Positions 37,329-46,783 are shown, counted from the stretch's first letter. The stretch is 64,000 bases of DNA from JAODBJ01 sp963782465 (GCA_963782465.1 CAWAJR010000006.1:248001-312000), one strand, 5' to 3'. The notes: generated by a model from the sequence alone, not told the origin. Translations and numbers: made by a program.

Positions 37329-38050
37329 TGAGCTCGACCGCCTCACCTCACAAGCGCTCGCACCGAGCGCCGGCGTTGCGTCGCCGCGAGCTGCTGCTCC
37401 GCGCCGCAATCGAAATCATCGGCGAACAAGGTGTGGGTGCGGTGACGCACCGAGGCGTCGCCCAGCGTGCCGGGCTGGCACCGTCGAATACCACGTACTT
37501 CTTCTCGTCGATCGAAGCGCTGATCGACGAAGCCTTTCGTGACTGGGCTTCTCGCCGGTGTGCGGAGCTCTCCGCGTTCGCCGATCGAGCCTGGCGAGAT
37601 GCTCCCGGGCCGTCGGACTTCATCGACGCCGTGGTCGAGGCGGTGATCGGGGCGATCGACCGACCGGGGGAACTCGCGGCGTACGAGGCATACCTCCACG
37701 CCGCGCGTACGGCGGCATTGCGGGATGCCGTCTCCGATGCGATTCGATCTTTCCAGCGCATCGCGAACGATGCGCTGGAAGCGGCGGGCGTTTCGAGTCC
37801 CGAGGTCGGTGCCCGTGCCTTCGTTGCAATGATCGACGGCTTCATCATCCAGTACCTCGCCGACCCGCAGCCGGGCACGATCGAGGTCCTTCGCCAGGCG
37901 CTGCGCGCGTTGTTCGTCGGGATCGCCATGGGCCAACAGGACCTCGACCGCTGGTCGCACCCTCGCGACGAGCAGGTCGAGATCACGAGCGCATCCGCGA
38001 CCTGCGTGCGCGCTGAGCCGCCGCCGGTGTACGGAGAAGCAGTGAAATGA
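37328..38050 (+). CDS. TetR family transcriptional regulator
   Basis: 240 residues. HTH region: RRELLLRAAIEIIGEQGVGA, then VTHRGVAQRAGLAPSNTTYFF; the segment with 'THRGVAxRAGL' is typical of the TetR_C/YcdC-like group. ATG 37328 overlaps the leader ORF. Its stop overlaps the P450 ATG (ATGA), so the regulator and P450 are translated together and the dyad at 37189 is the probable operator for both. Base composition is slightly less GC-extreme than flanking genes. Confidence 0.87.
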   Translation: MSSTASPHKRSHRAPALRRRELLLRAAIEIIGEQGVGAVTHRGVAQRAGLAPSNTTYFFSSIEALIDEAFRDWASRRCAELSAFADRAWRDAPGPSDFIDAVVEAVIGAIDRPGELAAYEAYLHAARTAALRDAVSDAIRSFQRIANDALEAAGVSSPEVGARAFVAMIDGFIIQYLADPQPGTIEVLRQALRALFVGIAMGQQDLDRWSHPRDEQVEITSASATCVRAEPPPVYGEAVK

Positions 38051-39324
38051 CCGCGAGCACGACGGTGAACGACCTGCCGACGATGCCCCCGGATATCGAG
38101 GCGCTCTGGGCGAGAGACAGTGCCGGTGCCGGGGACTTGCTCATCGATTCCGACATCGACGGCCTGCTGCAGCTCTTACCCGGGATGGCGTTGGCGTTCC
38201 GGCATGAAGACGTGCGCGCGCTGGCATCGAACCCTTCGGTCGGGAATGTCCCGGCCGACGTGCTCGCGCAGCTGATGTCGTTCATCGGGTTCGACGACCC
38301 CGAGCGGGGATTCATCCCGGTGATGTCGCGTCAAGTCTTCGCGTTCAACCCGCCATTGCACGCGCCAACGCGGCGCATTCTCACGCGACAGATGACTCCG
38401 TCGAACGTGGGGCGGTTCGCCGAGCTCGCGCAAGCCATCCTCGACGAGCTCCTCCTCGAGGTCGACGGTGGCGCCTTCGACCTGTGCCGGGATCTCGCGT
38501 ACCGGTTCGCCGCCAGGTTCTGGGGCGCACTCGTAGGCCTCAACCCCGACGAAGTACGCGAGGTCGAGCGCCTCACCCAGGGAATGTCGGCCGTGTTCCT
38601 GAACGCACCGACACCCGAGCAGGTGAACGAAGTGACGGTGGCGACCGAGAAGTATGTAGACCTTGTCACGCGCGCGGTGGCCCGCACGCGACGCGGCGAA
38701 AGCGATTCGAACCCGCTGGCGGTCGACATGCTGCGGGAGTTCGAATCCGATCTGCGATCACTCGCCGTTCGTGGTGCACCCGAATCAGCCGGGGAATTCG
38801 CCGCGGGCAACTTCTTCGACGGATTCCACACATCGGGCGTCGGGATCGCCAACGCCCTCTGCCTGCTGCTCGAGCAGCCCGACGCCTATGCGCGCGTGCG
38901 AGCGGATCCGACGCTGGCCGGCAGCACGTACGACGAGGCGACGAGACTGGCACCACCTCTGCTGTTCACCTACCACCAGGTGATCGACGACTTCGTGCAC
39001 GGCGGCGTTGCCATTCCTGCTGGGACGTTGTTGGTGCTCCATTGGGGCGCAGCGAATCGGGACCCGCGCGTCTTCGTCAACCCCGGTGCATTCGAGTTCG
39101 AACGCGGGAACGCGGACCTCCTCACATTCGGGCGCGGTCCGCACATCTGCCCCGGACGGAGTGTGTCGCGCCTTCTCGGCGGCATGGCGATCGCCTCCGT
39201 CACCAGTCGACCGTGGCGACTGCGGATTGACGCTCCTGGACCGTCGTGGGAACGTGCGGCGAGCGCGATGTTCATGACTTCGTGCCCAGTGACGCCACTC
39301 GCCGAAGGCTCCCGACAGGCGTGA
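38047..39324 (+). CDS. Cytochrome P450 with atypical I-helix
   Basis: 425 residues. Heme loop LTFGRGPHICPGRSVSR with Cys368; K-helix EATR (297-300). The I-helix reads DGFHTSGVG (258-266): T262 is kept but the preceding acid of the acid-alcohol pair is His261, so the normal proton-relay is altered. Coexpressed with the TetR gene. The family cannot be named with confidence; it might use a substrate-assisted route or be a peroxygenase- or dehydration-type P450. The last gene before tRNA-Cys; 39325-39480 shows nothing recognisable. Confidence 0.87.
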   Translation: MTASTTVNDLPTMPPDIEALWARDSAGAGDLLIDSDIDGLLQLLPGMALAFRHEDVRALASNPSVGNVPADVLAQLMSFIGFDDPERGFIPVMSRQVFAFNPPLHAPTRRILTRQMTPSNVGRFAELAQAILDELLLEVDGGAFDLCRDLAYRFAARFWGALVGLNPDEVREVERLTQGMSAVFLNAPTPEQVNEVTVATEKYVDLVTRAVARTRRGESDSNPLAVDMLREFESDLRSLAVRGAPESAGEFAAGNFFDGFHTSGVGIANALCLLLEQPDAYARVRADPTLAGSTYDEATRLAPPLLFTYHQVIDDFVHGGVAIPAGTLLVLHWGAANRDPRVFVNPGAFEFERGNADLLTFGRGPHICPGRSVSRLLGGMAIASVTSRPWRLRIDAPGPSWERAASAMFMTSCPVTPLAEGSRQA

Positions 39325-39480
39325 GAAAGGCAAGACGCTGCCGGGCGACGTCCCTGGGCGTGGTGTCGTTCTCGCCGCGGCGGTCGCACGTCGACGTGCG
39401 CGTTGGCACCCTTCGCGTCGAGGAACAGGCGACGCAGGTGATGGGTGGGCAGCGGCTGATCGGTCCGCCTGCACCTTTGT

Positions 39481-39555
39481 TGGAGGCGGCGGTGGGAATT
39501 GAACCCACGTCCAGGGTTTTGCAGACCCTTGCCTGAGCCACTCGGCTACGCCGCC
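39481..39555 (-). tRNA. tRNA-Cys (GCA)
   Basis: On the minus strand a complete cloverleaf: 7-bp acceptor GGCGGCG/CGCCGCC, D-arm GCC...GGC, anticodon stem AGGGT/ACCCT with loop CTGCAAA (anticodon GCA), T-stem GTGGG/CCCAC with TTCAATT loop, discriminator T and an encoded CCA (39481-39483). Cys identity also fits the U73 discriminator. No integrase gene is present on either side. Confidence 0.95.
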
Positions 39556-39633
39556 GGGACCGGGCAGCGTACCGGGTCGGCGCCGGTGGGCGACGCCCGT
39601 TCGCGCGGTGGGTACGCCGGTACGGTTCCGCGC

Positions 39634-40574
39634 GTGAAGCGTTCGCTCACCGTTGCGCTGCTCGCCGCGGGACTGTTGGCCGCGTGCTCGTCGAACGGCA
39701 GCACGGTCACCGGGCCGACGAGCACGACTGCCGCCGCCGCGACGACCACGACCACCCAACCGGGGAAGGTGACCCGGCTCGTCGTCACGTTCGTCGACCG
39801 CAGCCGCGCGACCGTCGACCCGAACCACACCCGCAGTGCCCCCACCCGCACGCTGCCGACCTATATCTGGGTCCCGAGCGGCCCGGGGCCGTTCCCGCTG
39901 ATCGTGCACGCGCACGGGTCCGACGGGTACCCGACGAAATTCACCCAACTGTTCGGGGTGTGGGCGCGTCACCACTATCTCGTCGCCGCGCCGGCCTTCC
40001 CGCTGTCGAACAACCGCAGCGGCGGCCCGACGGTCGTGAGCGACTACCAGAACCAGGCGCTCGACATGCGGTTCGTGATCCGGCGCCTCCTCGCCCGCTC
40101 CGCCGCGCCGGGCAACCCGCTGAGCGGCAAGATCGACCCGACCCGCGTCGGCGTGAGCGGGCTGTCGCTCGGCGGCGCCACCACCTACGGGGTCGCGTTC
40201 AACACCTGCTGCCGCGAGTCGCACATCAAGGCCGCGATCATCATGTCGGGGATCAAGCTGCCCTTCGGTGATCACCCGTACCACTTCGCGGGCACACCGG
40301 TGCTGATCTTCCACGGCACCGCCGACCCGCTGATCCCCTACGCGAGCGCCGGCCCGCGTACGCGGCCGCGGCCGCGCCGAAGTTCTTCGTCTCGCTGATC
40401 GGCGCCGGGCACGCGCCACCCTACGAAGACACGTTCGACACCCACGACAAGATCGTCTTCGAAACCACGCTCGACTTCTGGAACGCGTACCTCCGTGGCA
40501 ACCAGCGCGCGCTGAAGAAACTCGAAACGGCCGGCGACGTGCCGCAACTCGCGTCGGAGCAATACGAGCTGTAG
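39634..40574 (+). CDS. Lipoprotein alpha/beta hydrolase (dienelactone-hydrolase-like); 3' frameshift
   Basis: About 313 residues. GTG 39634 follows TACGGT (39621) by 7 nt (leaderless). Signal peptide with lipobox LLAACSSN, a Thr/Ala-rich linker, then a hydrolase domain: FPLIVHAHGSDG (oxyanion), VGVSGLSLGGATT (nucleophile Ser), VLIFHGTADPLIPY (Asp). Near 40353 one C seems lost from GGCCC(C)GCG; restoring it gives AYAAAAAPKFFVSLIGAGHA, placing the catalytic His, and a C-terminus ending ASEQYEL. Probably a membrane-anchored extracytoplasmic esterase. Confidence 0.82.
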
Positions 40575-40578
40575 AAAC

Positions 40579-42876
40579 TCAGGCGCTGAGGCGCCGCAAC
40601 CGCGCGACGTTCAGCACCACGGCCGCGTCGGGAACCGGCAGGCCTTCGTGCAACACGGTGGCCAGCTCCGGGGCGGGCAGCGCCGGGCACCACAACCAGC
40701 CCATCGCGGTGTCGCAACCGAGCGCCCGAAGTCGGGCTGCCTGCTCGGCGCGTTCGACACCTTCGGCCGTCACCTTCATCCCGAGCGCGTGGCCCATCGT
40801 GATCACCGCTTGCACGATCGCGAGGTCGGAAGCCTGCGTGTCCATGCTCTCGACGAAGCTCCGGTCGAGTTTCACGACGTCGACGGGGAGGCGCTTCAGG
40901 TAGCCGAGCGACGAGTAGCCGGTGCCGAAGTCGTCGATCGCGACGCGGATACCGAGACCGCGCAGCTCGTGCAGCCGCGCCACCGTGGTGTCGACGTCGG
41001 TGAGCGCGGTGCGTTCGGTGATCTCGAGCTGGACACAACGCGGGTCGACACCCGTTTCCCGGATGATCGCGGTGATGTCGGGGACCACTTCGGGTTGGCG
41101 CATGAAGCGGGGCGAGAGGTTCACGCTCACGACGACTCGGCGCCCGTCCGTCGTGTGCTGCGACCATTCCTTCACTTGCAGGCACGCGGCCCGCAATACG
41201 TAACGGTCGATCGCGACGATGAGGCTCGACTCTTCGGCGAACGGGACGAACGAACCCGGGTCGAGCAGCCCGCGGCGCGGGTGCTGCCAGCGCACGAGCG
41301 CCTCGGCCGTCATCACGTTGCCGCTCGCCAGCTCGACTTCGGGCTGGAAACGAAGGATCAACTCTTCGTTCTCGATCGCGCGCCACAGCTCACCTTCGAG
41401 CTCGAGCCGCTCCACCACGTGCGGCGCGCTCTGCGCGTCGAAGAACTCCCAGCGCGACCGGCCCTTTTCCTTCGCCAGGTACATCGCGAGGTCGGCTTGG
41501 CGGAGCAGGTCGCTCGCCTCGGTGTGCGCGTCGTGGGAGCACGCGATCCCGATGCTGGCCGACACGAACACTTCGCGCGTCCCGGCCCGTACCGGTTGTT
41601 GCAGCGCGGTGGTGATGCGCTCGGCGACGACGATCGCCTCGTCGGCATTGTCGAGCCCGCTGATCAGCACGGTGAACTCGTCGCCACCGAACCGGGCCAC
41701 GACGTCGGTCGGCCGCAAGCACGAACGCAACCTGTCGGCCACGTCGACGAGCAGCCGATCGCCGATCTCGTGCCCGAGGCTGTCGTTCACGAGCTTGAAG
41801 CGGTCGACGTCGAGGAACAGCACGGCCACCGACTCGCCCGCCTCGTGCGAGTCGATGATCGAACGTTCGAGTTGCGAGAGGAACGACGCGCGGTTCGGCA
41901 GCTGGGTGAGATCGTCGTGGTAGGCCTGGTAGCTCAGACGCTCTTCGAATTCGCGCCGGTCGGTGACGTCGCGCATGTTGCACACCAGGCCACCGACGTT
42001 GGGGTCGGCGAAACGGTTCGTCGCGACCAGTTCGAACCACCGGAAGTGACCGTCGGCGTGCCGCACCCGCAAGTCGTGGCGCAAGCGCTCGCCGCTGCCT
42101 TCGCGCACTGCGGCGAAGAACGCCTGCGTCGAGACGACGTCGTCTTCGTGGATGATGTCGCGGCCGAGATCTTCCATCGGGTGGCCGAGCAGCCGGAGCG
42201 CCGACGGGCTCGCGTACACGATGGTGCCGTCGGGCGCGATCACGACCGTCACGTCGGAGGAATGCTGCACGAGCGCGTGCCAACGCATCTCGTTGGCCCG
42301 CAGCGATTCCTCGACCTCTTCCTTCTGGTGCGCGGTCCAGCCGATGACGGCCGAGAGCGAGCAGGTTGCGAGGCACGAGAGCACCGCCAAGCCGTGACCC
42401 TGCGGTTCGGGCAGGAGCGACGGCACCCATCCGAGCGTGACGGCCACTTCACCGGCCGCGATCGCGACGACGACCCACGGGATACTCAGCCGAACCGCTC
42501 TCGACCCCTCGACCCGAACCTGCTCGGCAACGGCGAACGCGAGGCCGACGCCCAGCACGCAACCCCAACCCGTGATGTAGATCGTCACGCCGATCATGCA
42601 GATCATGAACGCGGCGCGGACCGTCGTCGTCCACTCCGGGCCGCCCGGCGGCAACACCAGGCTCATCGCACTGGTCGAGACCTGGCTGAACAGGAGCAAG
42701 CCGATCAGCCACGGGAGCGGCACCTTGGCCACGAACCCGGCGTGCTGCCCGACGACGTAGACGGGGATGATCGCCAGCGAGAGCAGCTGCAGCGGGTTCA
42801 GGATCGTCGTGCGCATCTCGCGCCAACGATCGCCAACCCGCAACGGATGCGTTCGCGCTCCGTCAACCTCCGCCAT
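40579..42876 (-). CDS. Membrane-bound PAS-GGDEF-EAL protein (c-di-GMP turnover)
   Basis: 765 residues from ATG 42876 (a start at 42954 would add 26). About six N-terminal transmembrane helices (e.g. LLSLAIIPVYVVG, AAFMICMIGVTIYITG), a PAS domain (residues ~200-310, HSSDVTVVIAPDGTIVYASP), GGDEF with intact RFGGDEF and I-site RPTD five residues before it, then EAL with AEALVRW, QLEITERT, DDFGTGYSSLGYLK and VVKLDRSFVE. All key cyclase and phosphodiesterase residues are present, so it could make or break c-di-GMP. Convergent with the lipoprotein hydrolase (4-bp gap). Confidence 0.92.
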   Translation of the reverse strand: MAEVDGARTHPLRVGDRWREMRTTILNPLQLLSLAIIPVYVVGQHAGFVAKVPLPWLIGLLLFSQVSTSAMSLVLPPGGPEWTTTVRAAFMICMIGVTIYITGWGCVLGVGLAFAVAEQVRVEGSRAVRLSIPWVVVAIAAGEVAVTLGWVPSLLPEPQGHGLAVLSCLATCSLSAVIGWTAHQKEEVEESLRANEMRWHALVQHSSDVTVVIAPDGTIVYASPSALRLLGHPMEDLGRDIIHEDDVVSTQAFFAAVREGSGERLRHDLRVRHADGHFRWFELVATNRFADPNVGGLVCNMRDVTDRREFEERLSYQAYHDDLTQLPNRASFLSQLERSIIDSHEAGESVAVLFLDVDRFKLVNDSLGHEIGDRLLVDVADRLRSCLRPTDVVARFGGDEFTVLISGLDNADEAIVVAERITTALQQPVRAGTREVFVSASIGIACSHDAHTEASDLLRQADLAMYLAKEKGRSRWEFFDAQSAPHVVERLELEGELWRAIENEELILRFQPEVELASGNVMTAEALVRWQHPRRGLLDPGSFVPFAEESSLIVAIDRYVLRAACLQVKEWSQHTTDGRRVVVSVNLSPRFMRQPEVVPDITAIIRETGVDPRCVQLEITERTALTDVDTTVARLHELRGLGIRVAIDDFGTGYSSLGYLKRLPVDVVKLDRSFVESMDTQASDLAIVQAVITMGHALGMKVTAEGVERAEQAARLRALGCDTAMGWLWCPALPAPELATVLHEGLPVPDAAVVLNVARLRRLSA

Positions 42877-42959
42877 GATCCGCGTATCGACGCGCCGCGC
42901 GCCGACCTTGACCACCGTCCGAGCAGGCGGACGGCCCGGGCCGGCCCGGAGCACCGAAC

Positions 42960-42983
42960 AAACCTGACGGTAGTATCAGGTTT
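42960..42983. promoter_or_regulatory. Operator dyad AAACCTGA-N8-TCAGGTTT before the thiolase operon
   Basis: Perfect 8-bp inverted repeat, 29 bp before ATG 43013. It contains TAGTAT (42971-42976), a good -10 box, at its centre. The core CTGAC-N6-RTCAG is shared with sites at 52123 and 61437, so a common repressor is likely. Confidence 0.7.
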
Positions 42984-43012
42984 CTCGTCCGCGATCCTCT
43001 GGGAGCCCGCCG

Positions 43013-44427
43013 ATGGTGACGCGTTTGTTGGGAGTCGGCGCCGCCGCGCCCGCATTCCGGCTGCCCGGGCCCGATGTCGCGCGGGCGTGGAACCGCCGCG
43101 GTGGCCGGGGACAGGCCGCGGTGTGCGCCGCCGACGAGGACCCCCTGACCCTCGCGTGGGATGCAGCCACGCGCGCGCTCGATGCCGCGGGTCTCGACGC
43201 GGCCGAGATCGACGGATTGTGGTGGGGCGTCACCCGCCCGCCGTTCGCCGAAGGCCCCAGCCATGCGGTGCTCGCGGCCGCGCTCGGCTGCTCGAACCAC
43301 GCCGGCGGCGCGCTCATGTCGGGGTCGCCGCACGCCGGGATGGAAGCGCTGCTCGCCGCGGCCGACGCGATCGGCGCGGGGTCGGCCCGGCGGGCCCTGG
43401 TGATCGTCTCCGATTCGCTGCGCCCCGGCCCCGGCACCCCCGCCGAAGCGCGGACGGGTGCAGGCGCCGCCGCGGTCGTGCTCGGCAACGACGGCGGCAC
43501 CGCGTCGCTCGCGAACCGGGTCACCCGCAGCGTCCCGTACCTCGACCGTTACCGCGGCGACGGCGAAACCGCGACCCGCGACCTCTACGACGGCCGCCTG
43601 TTCCGCGAGGAGATCTTCCTGCCCGTCGTCACCGAGGTGGCGAGCCAGCTCGCCTCGTTCGAGGTCGACACGTGGTCGCTACCCGATCCCGACGGCCGGC
43701 TCGGCGCGACCGTTGCGAAACGGATCGGCGCGGGCACGAACCACGCGACGACGGTCTACGACGCGCTCGGCGACACGGGCGCGGCGGCGGCACTGCTCGG
43801 CGCACTCCCCGCGCTCGACGCCGCCGGCCTGGTCGCGATCGTCGGCACCGGCGGCGGGCGCACCACCGGTGTCACCGTCACCGTCGATGCACCGGTGCCC
43901 GGCGCGGCAACGGTCGCCGACGCGTTGAGCGGCGGCCGGACCGTGTCGTACACCGAGGTGTTGCGCGTCCGCGGCCAGCTCGTCGCCGGCGGCGAAACCA
44001 TCCCGATGGGTGTGCCGCCGGAGAGCGCCATGTTCGTGCGGGGCGCCTACGAGATGCTCCAGTTGCAAGGCGGGCGTTGTGTCGACTGCGGCACGATCAG
44101 CACGCCACCGTCGATCCACCCGACGTGCATCGCGTGTGGCGGCCCGAAACTCGAACCGGTGCCGCTCGCGGGGAAGGCACGGTTCACACCTACGTGGTGA
44201 ACCACACCATGCCCGCACCGTTCGTCGCGCCGCTGCCGATCGCGGTGATCGACCTCGACGACGGCGCCCGCGTCATGCTCCAGGTGATCGGCGACGGTAC
44301 CGACGTCGAGATCGGCGCCCGCATGAACCTCGTGCTGCGCCGATACTCCTACGAGCGCGGCGTCCCCGTGTACGGCTTCAAGGCGCGTGCCGCGCTCGCG
44401 GCCGCGGAAGGTGGAAAGACCCAATGA
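43013..44427 (+). CDS. Ketosynthase/HMG-CoA-synthase-fold protein fused to DUF35 (Zn-ribbon + OB); one apparent frameshift
   Basis: About 471 residues. Residues 1-~320 have the thiolase-fold layout of HMG-CoA synthase/KAS III, but the place of the nucleophilic Cys (before GMEALLAA) reads SGSPHAG (103-109), so no catalytic Cys is seen. Next comes a DUF35 zinc ribbon (GGRCVDCG ... CIACGG) and, after a missing G near 44170, an OB fold (GTVHTYVVNHTMPAPFVAPL, PIAVIDLDDGARVMLQV). DUF35 proteins act as scaffolds that channel acyl-CoA between partner thiolase-fold enzymes. Its stop overlaps the thiolase start, so the two probably form a complex. Confidence 0.82.
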
Positions 44428-45599
44428 GCTGGAATCGCGTTGCGATCGTCGGGGCGGGGCTCATCAAGATGGGCGAGCTCTTCGACCAGAGCTACGAACA
44501 GATGGCCGCCGGTGCGTTCGACGCCGCGGTCGCGAGCGTCGACAAGGGCCTCCGGCCCGACCAGGTCGAAGCGGCCTTCGTCGCGACCCAGCGCGGGACG
44601 TTGTGGGGCCAGGAAGGCATCGGCGGCAACACCGTGCCGACCGCGATCGGTCTCACCGGTATCCCCTGCACCCGCATCGAGAACGCGTGCCCGTCCGGGT
44701 CCGACGCGGTACGCGTCGGCGCGATGGCGGTCGCGAGCGGCGTCCACGACGTCGTGCTCGTGATCGGCGTCGAGAAGATGCGCGACAAGTCGACCGAAGA
44801 GGGGTTGCTGTCGCGTGCCGCGGCCGGCCATCCGATCTTCACCCGCGGCGAAACCGCGCCGGTGTTGTTCGCACCGTTCGCGACCCGGCACATGCACGAC
44901 TACGGCACCACGCGTGAAATGCTCGCCGCGGTCGCGGTGAAGAACCATCACAACGGCGCCCTCGACCCCTACGCACACTTCCGCAACGAGATCACCGTCG
45001 ACGACGTGCTGGCCTCCCCTGCGGTGTGCCACCCGTTGCACCTGCTCGACTGCTGTCCCCAAACCGACGGCGCGGCCGCCGTGCTGCTCGTGAACGCCGA
45101 ACGGGCCGGGGAGTTCACCGACAACCCCGTGTACGTCGCCGGGTTCGGCGTGGCCACCGACCACCCGTACCTCCACGAGAAGGATTCGTTCACCGAGATC
45201 AAGGCAACCCGCCTCGCCGCGGCGCGCGCGTACGCGATGGCGGGTATCGGCCCCGACCAGATCGACTCCGCCGAGGTGCACGACTGTTTCACCATCACCG
45301 AGATCCTCGACATCGAAGACCTCGGTTTCGTCGAGAAGGGCGACGGCGGGCGGGCGAGCCTCGAAGGCGAAACCGCGCTCGACGGCCGGCTCCCGGTGAA
45401 CACCTCCGGTGGCCTGCTCGCCAAGGGCCACCCGATCGGGGCGACCGGCGTCGCGCAGATCACCGAATGCTGGTGGCAGCTGCGCGGCGAGGCCGGCGAC
45501 CGGCAGGTGGAGATGCGCAACGGGTTCGCCTTGCAGCACAACGCGGGCGGGCGCGGGTCGGGCGTCGCGGTGGTCAACATTCTCACCAACAAGAACTGA
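44424..45599 (+). CDS. Thiolase (SCP2/acetyl-CoA acetyltransferase type)
   Basis: 391 residues. Nucleophile Cys89 in RIENACPSGSDAVR, the HDCFTITE His-Cys region, and GGLLAKGHPIGATG with the catalytic His. This is the lipid-transfer (Ltp2/SCPx) branch, which cleaves bulky beta-ketoacyl-CoA or acts as a retro-aldolase together with DUF35 partners. ATG 44424 overlaps the previous stop (ATGA). Followed in 9 bp by a crotonase. Operon is probably controlled by the dyad at 42960. Confidence 0.9.
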   Translation: MSWNRVAIVGAGLIKMGELFDQSYEQMAAGAFDAAVASVDKGLRPDQVEAAFVATQRGTLWGQEGIGGNTVPTAIGLTGIPCTRIENACPSGSDAVRVGAMAVASGVHDVVLVIGVEKMRDKSTEEGLLSRAAAGHPIFTRGETAPVLFAPFATRHMHDYGTTREMLAAVAVKNHHNGALDPYAHFRNEITVDDVLASPAVCHPLHLLDCCPQTDGAAAVLLVNAERAGEFTDNPVYVAGFGVATDHPYLHEKDSFTEIKATRLAAARAYAMAGIGPDQIDSAEVHDCFTITEILDIEDLGFVEKGDGGRASLEGETALDGRLPVNTSGGLLAKGHPIGATGVAQITECWWQLRGEAGDRQVEMRNGFALQHNAGGRGSGVAVVNILTNKN

Positions 45600-45608
45600 G
45601 GCGTCGCC

Positions 45609-46406
45609 ATGGACCTGGTGGTCGAGAAGGCCAATGGGGTCGGGCGCATCACCCTCGACCGGCCGGCGGCGAAGAACGCACTGACGATCGAGATGCGCGA
45701 CGGCATCGTCGACGCGCTGCGCGACTTTCGAGCCGATCCCGACGTGCGGGCCGTCCTCATCACCGGTACCGGCGACGCGTTCTGCGCGGGCATGGACCTC
45801 GGCGCGTCGACCGTCGCGCAGGCCGGCCGGGAAGGCTTCTCGACCCGGCTCACCAGCGAGGCGTTGCGGGTCGGCGTGCAGGCGTTCATCAGCGAGTTGT
45901 GGGAACTCGACAAGCCGACGGTCGCCGCGGTGAACGGCGCCGCGGTCGGCCCCGGCGCGCACCTCGCCCTCGCCTGCGACTTCGTACTCGTGCATACGCG
46001 TACCCGTTTCCTCTGGTCGTTCCACCGCTGGGGCCTCGTCGCCGACGCGGGCGGCGCGTACCTCCTCCCCCGCCTCGTCGGGCTGCCGCGCGCGAAGGCG
46101 ATCGTGATGCTCGGCGACGCGATAAGCGGCGAGGAGGCGGTCCGCGCCGGTTTCGCGTACTCGTGCGAAGACAATGCCGAAGACCTGATGACCGAAGCGG
46201 AGGCACTCGCGGCGCGGCTCGCGGCCGGGCCGACCCGCTCCTTGGGGTTGTCGAAGCGGCTCCTGAACGCGTCGTTCGAAACCGACCTCGCGCATTCGCT
46301 CGAGCTCGAAGGTCACTTCCAGTCGCTGGCGACGACGTCGCCCGACCTCGTCGAGGGCATGGCCGCATTCCGCGAGAAACGCGACGCCCGTTTCACCGGC
46401 GCGTGA
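45609..46406 (+). CDS. Enoyl-CoA hydratase/isomerase family protein
   Basis: 265-residue crotonase. Oxyanion-hole segments AVLITGTGDAFCAGMDLG and AVNGAAVGPGAHLALACD; the catalytic loop region HRWGLVADAGGAYLLPRLVG has Asp/Ala where the second Glu often lies. ATG 45609, with GGCGTCGCC upstream rather than a strong ribosome site, implying coupling to the thiolase. Stop overlaps a GTG for the next small gene. Role: hydration or isomerisation in the same beta-oxidation unit. Confidence 0.87.
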   Translation: MDLVVEKANGVGRITLDRPAAKNALTIEMRDGIVDALRDFRADPDVRAVLITGTGDAFCAGMDLGASTVAQAGREGFSTRLTSEALRVGVQAFISELWELDKPTVAAVNGAAVGPGAHLALACDFVLVHTRTRFLWSFHRWGLVADAGGAYLLPRLVGLPRAKAIVMLGDAISGEEAVRAGFAYSCEDNAEDLMTEAEALAARLAAGPTRSLGLSKRLLNASFETDLAHSLELEGHFQSLATTSPDLVEGMAAFREKRDARFTGA

Positions 46407-46408
46407 CC

Positions 46409-46783
46409 ATGTCGGCGCGTGAACGTTTCCCGATCCGGTTCACCGGGTGGAAGGGGGCGCTGTTGCGCTCGGTCCTCGTCCCGCAACGATGGTCGTACGT
46501 CGACATCGACGGCGACGTCGTGCGGGCCCGGATGGCGTGGGCGTTCTCCACCAAGTTCCGGCGTTCGAACATCGCGAGCGTCGCGCTCGACAAGCCCGTA
46601 TGGCTTACCGCCGGTGTACACGGTTGGCGCGGTCGTTGGCTGGTGAACGGTGCGGGCAAACCGATCGTCGCGGTGCGGTTGCACGAGGCGGCGCGGGCAT
46701 GGGTGTGCGGGTTCCCCGTACGACTGCGCGAATTGCATGTGAGCATCGAAGCGGCCGACGAGTTCATCGCGGCCCTGCATTGA
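46409..46783 (+). CDS. Small PH-like protein of unknown function
   Basis: 124 residues from ATG 46409 (GTG 46403, overlapping the previous TGA, is an alternative). Alternating beta strands (WSYVDIDGDVVRARMAWAFS, IASVALDKPVWLTAGVHG, WRGRWLVNGAGKPIVAVRL) and a C-terminal helix (SIEAADEFIAALH) suggest a small PH-like barrel. I do not recognise a named family. Tight coupling to the crotonase suggests an accessory role in the operon. Confidence 0.7.
   Translation: MSARERFPIRFTGWKGALLRSVLVPQRWSYVDIDGDVVRARMAWAFSTKFRRSNIASVALDKPVWLTAGVHGWRGRWLVNGAGKPIVAVRLHEAARAWVCGFPVRLRELHVSIEAADEFIAALH

Noticed and set aside
39325..39480. An integrase or attachment site next to tRNA-Cys
   Set aside because: No integrase-like frame and no second copy of the tRNA 3' end were seen.
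40648..44427. A 1259-codon plus-strand frame opposite the GGDEF-EAL gene
   Set aside because: It is the high-GC shadow of that gene and of the ketosynthase gene; no domains are found except in the last 90 codons, which belong to the OB fold.
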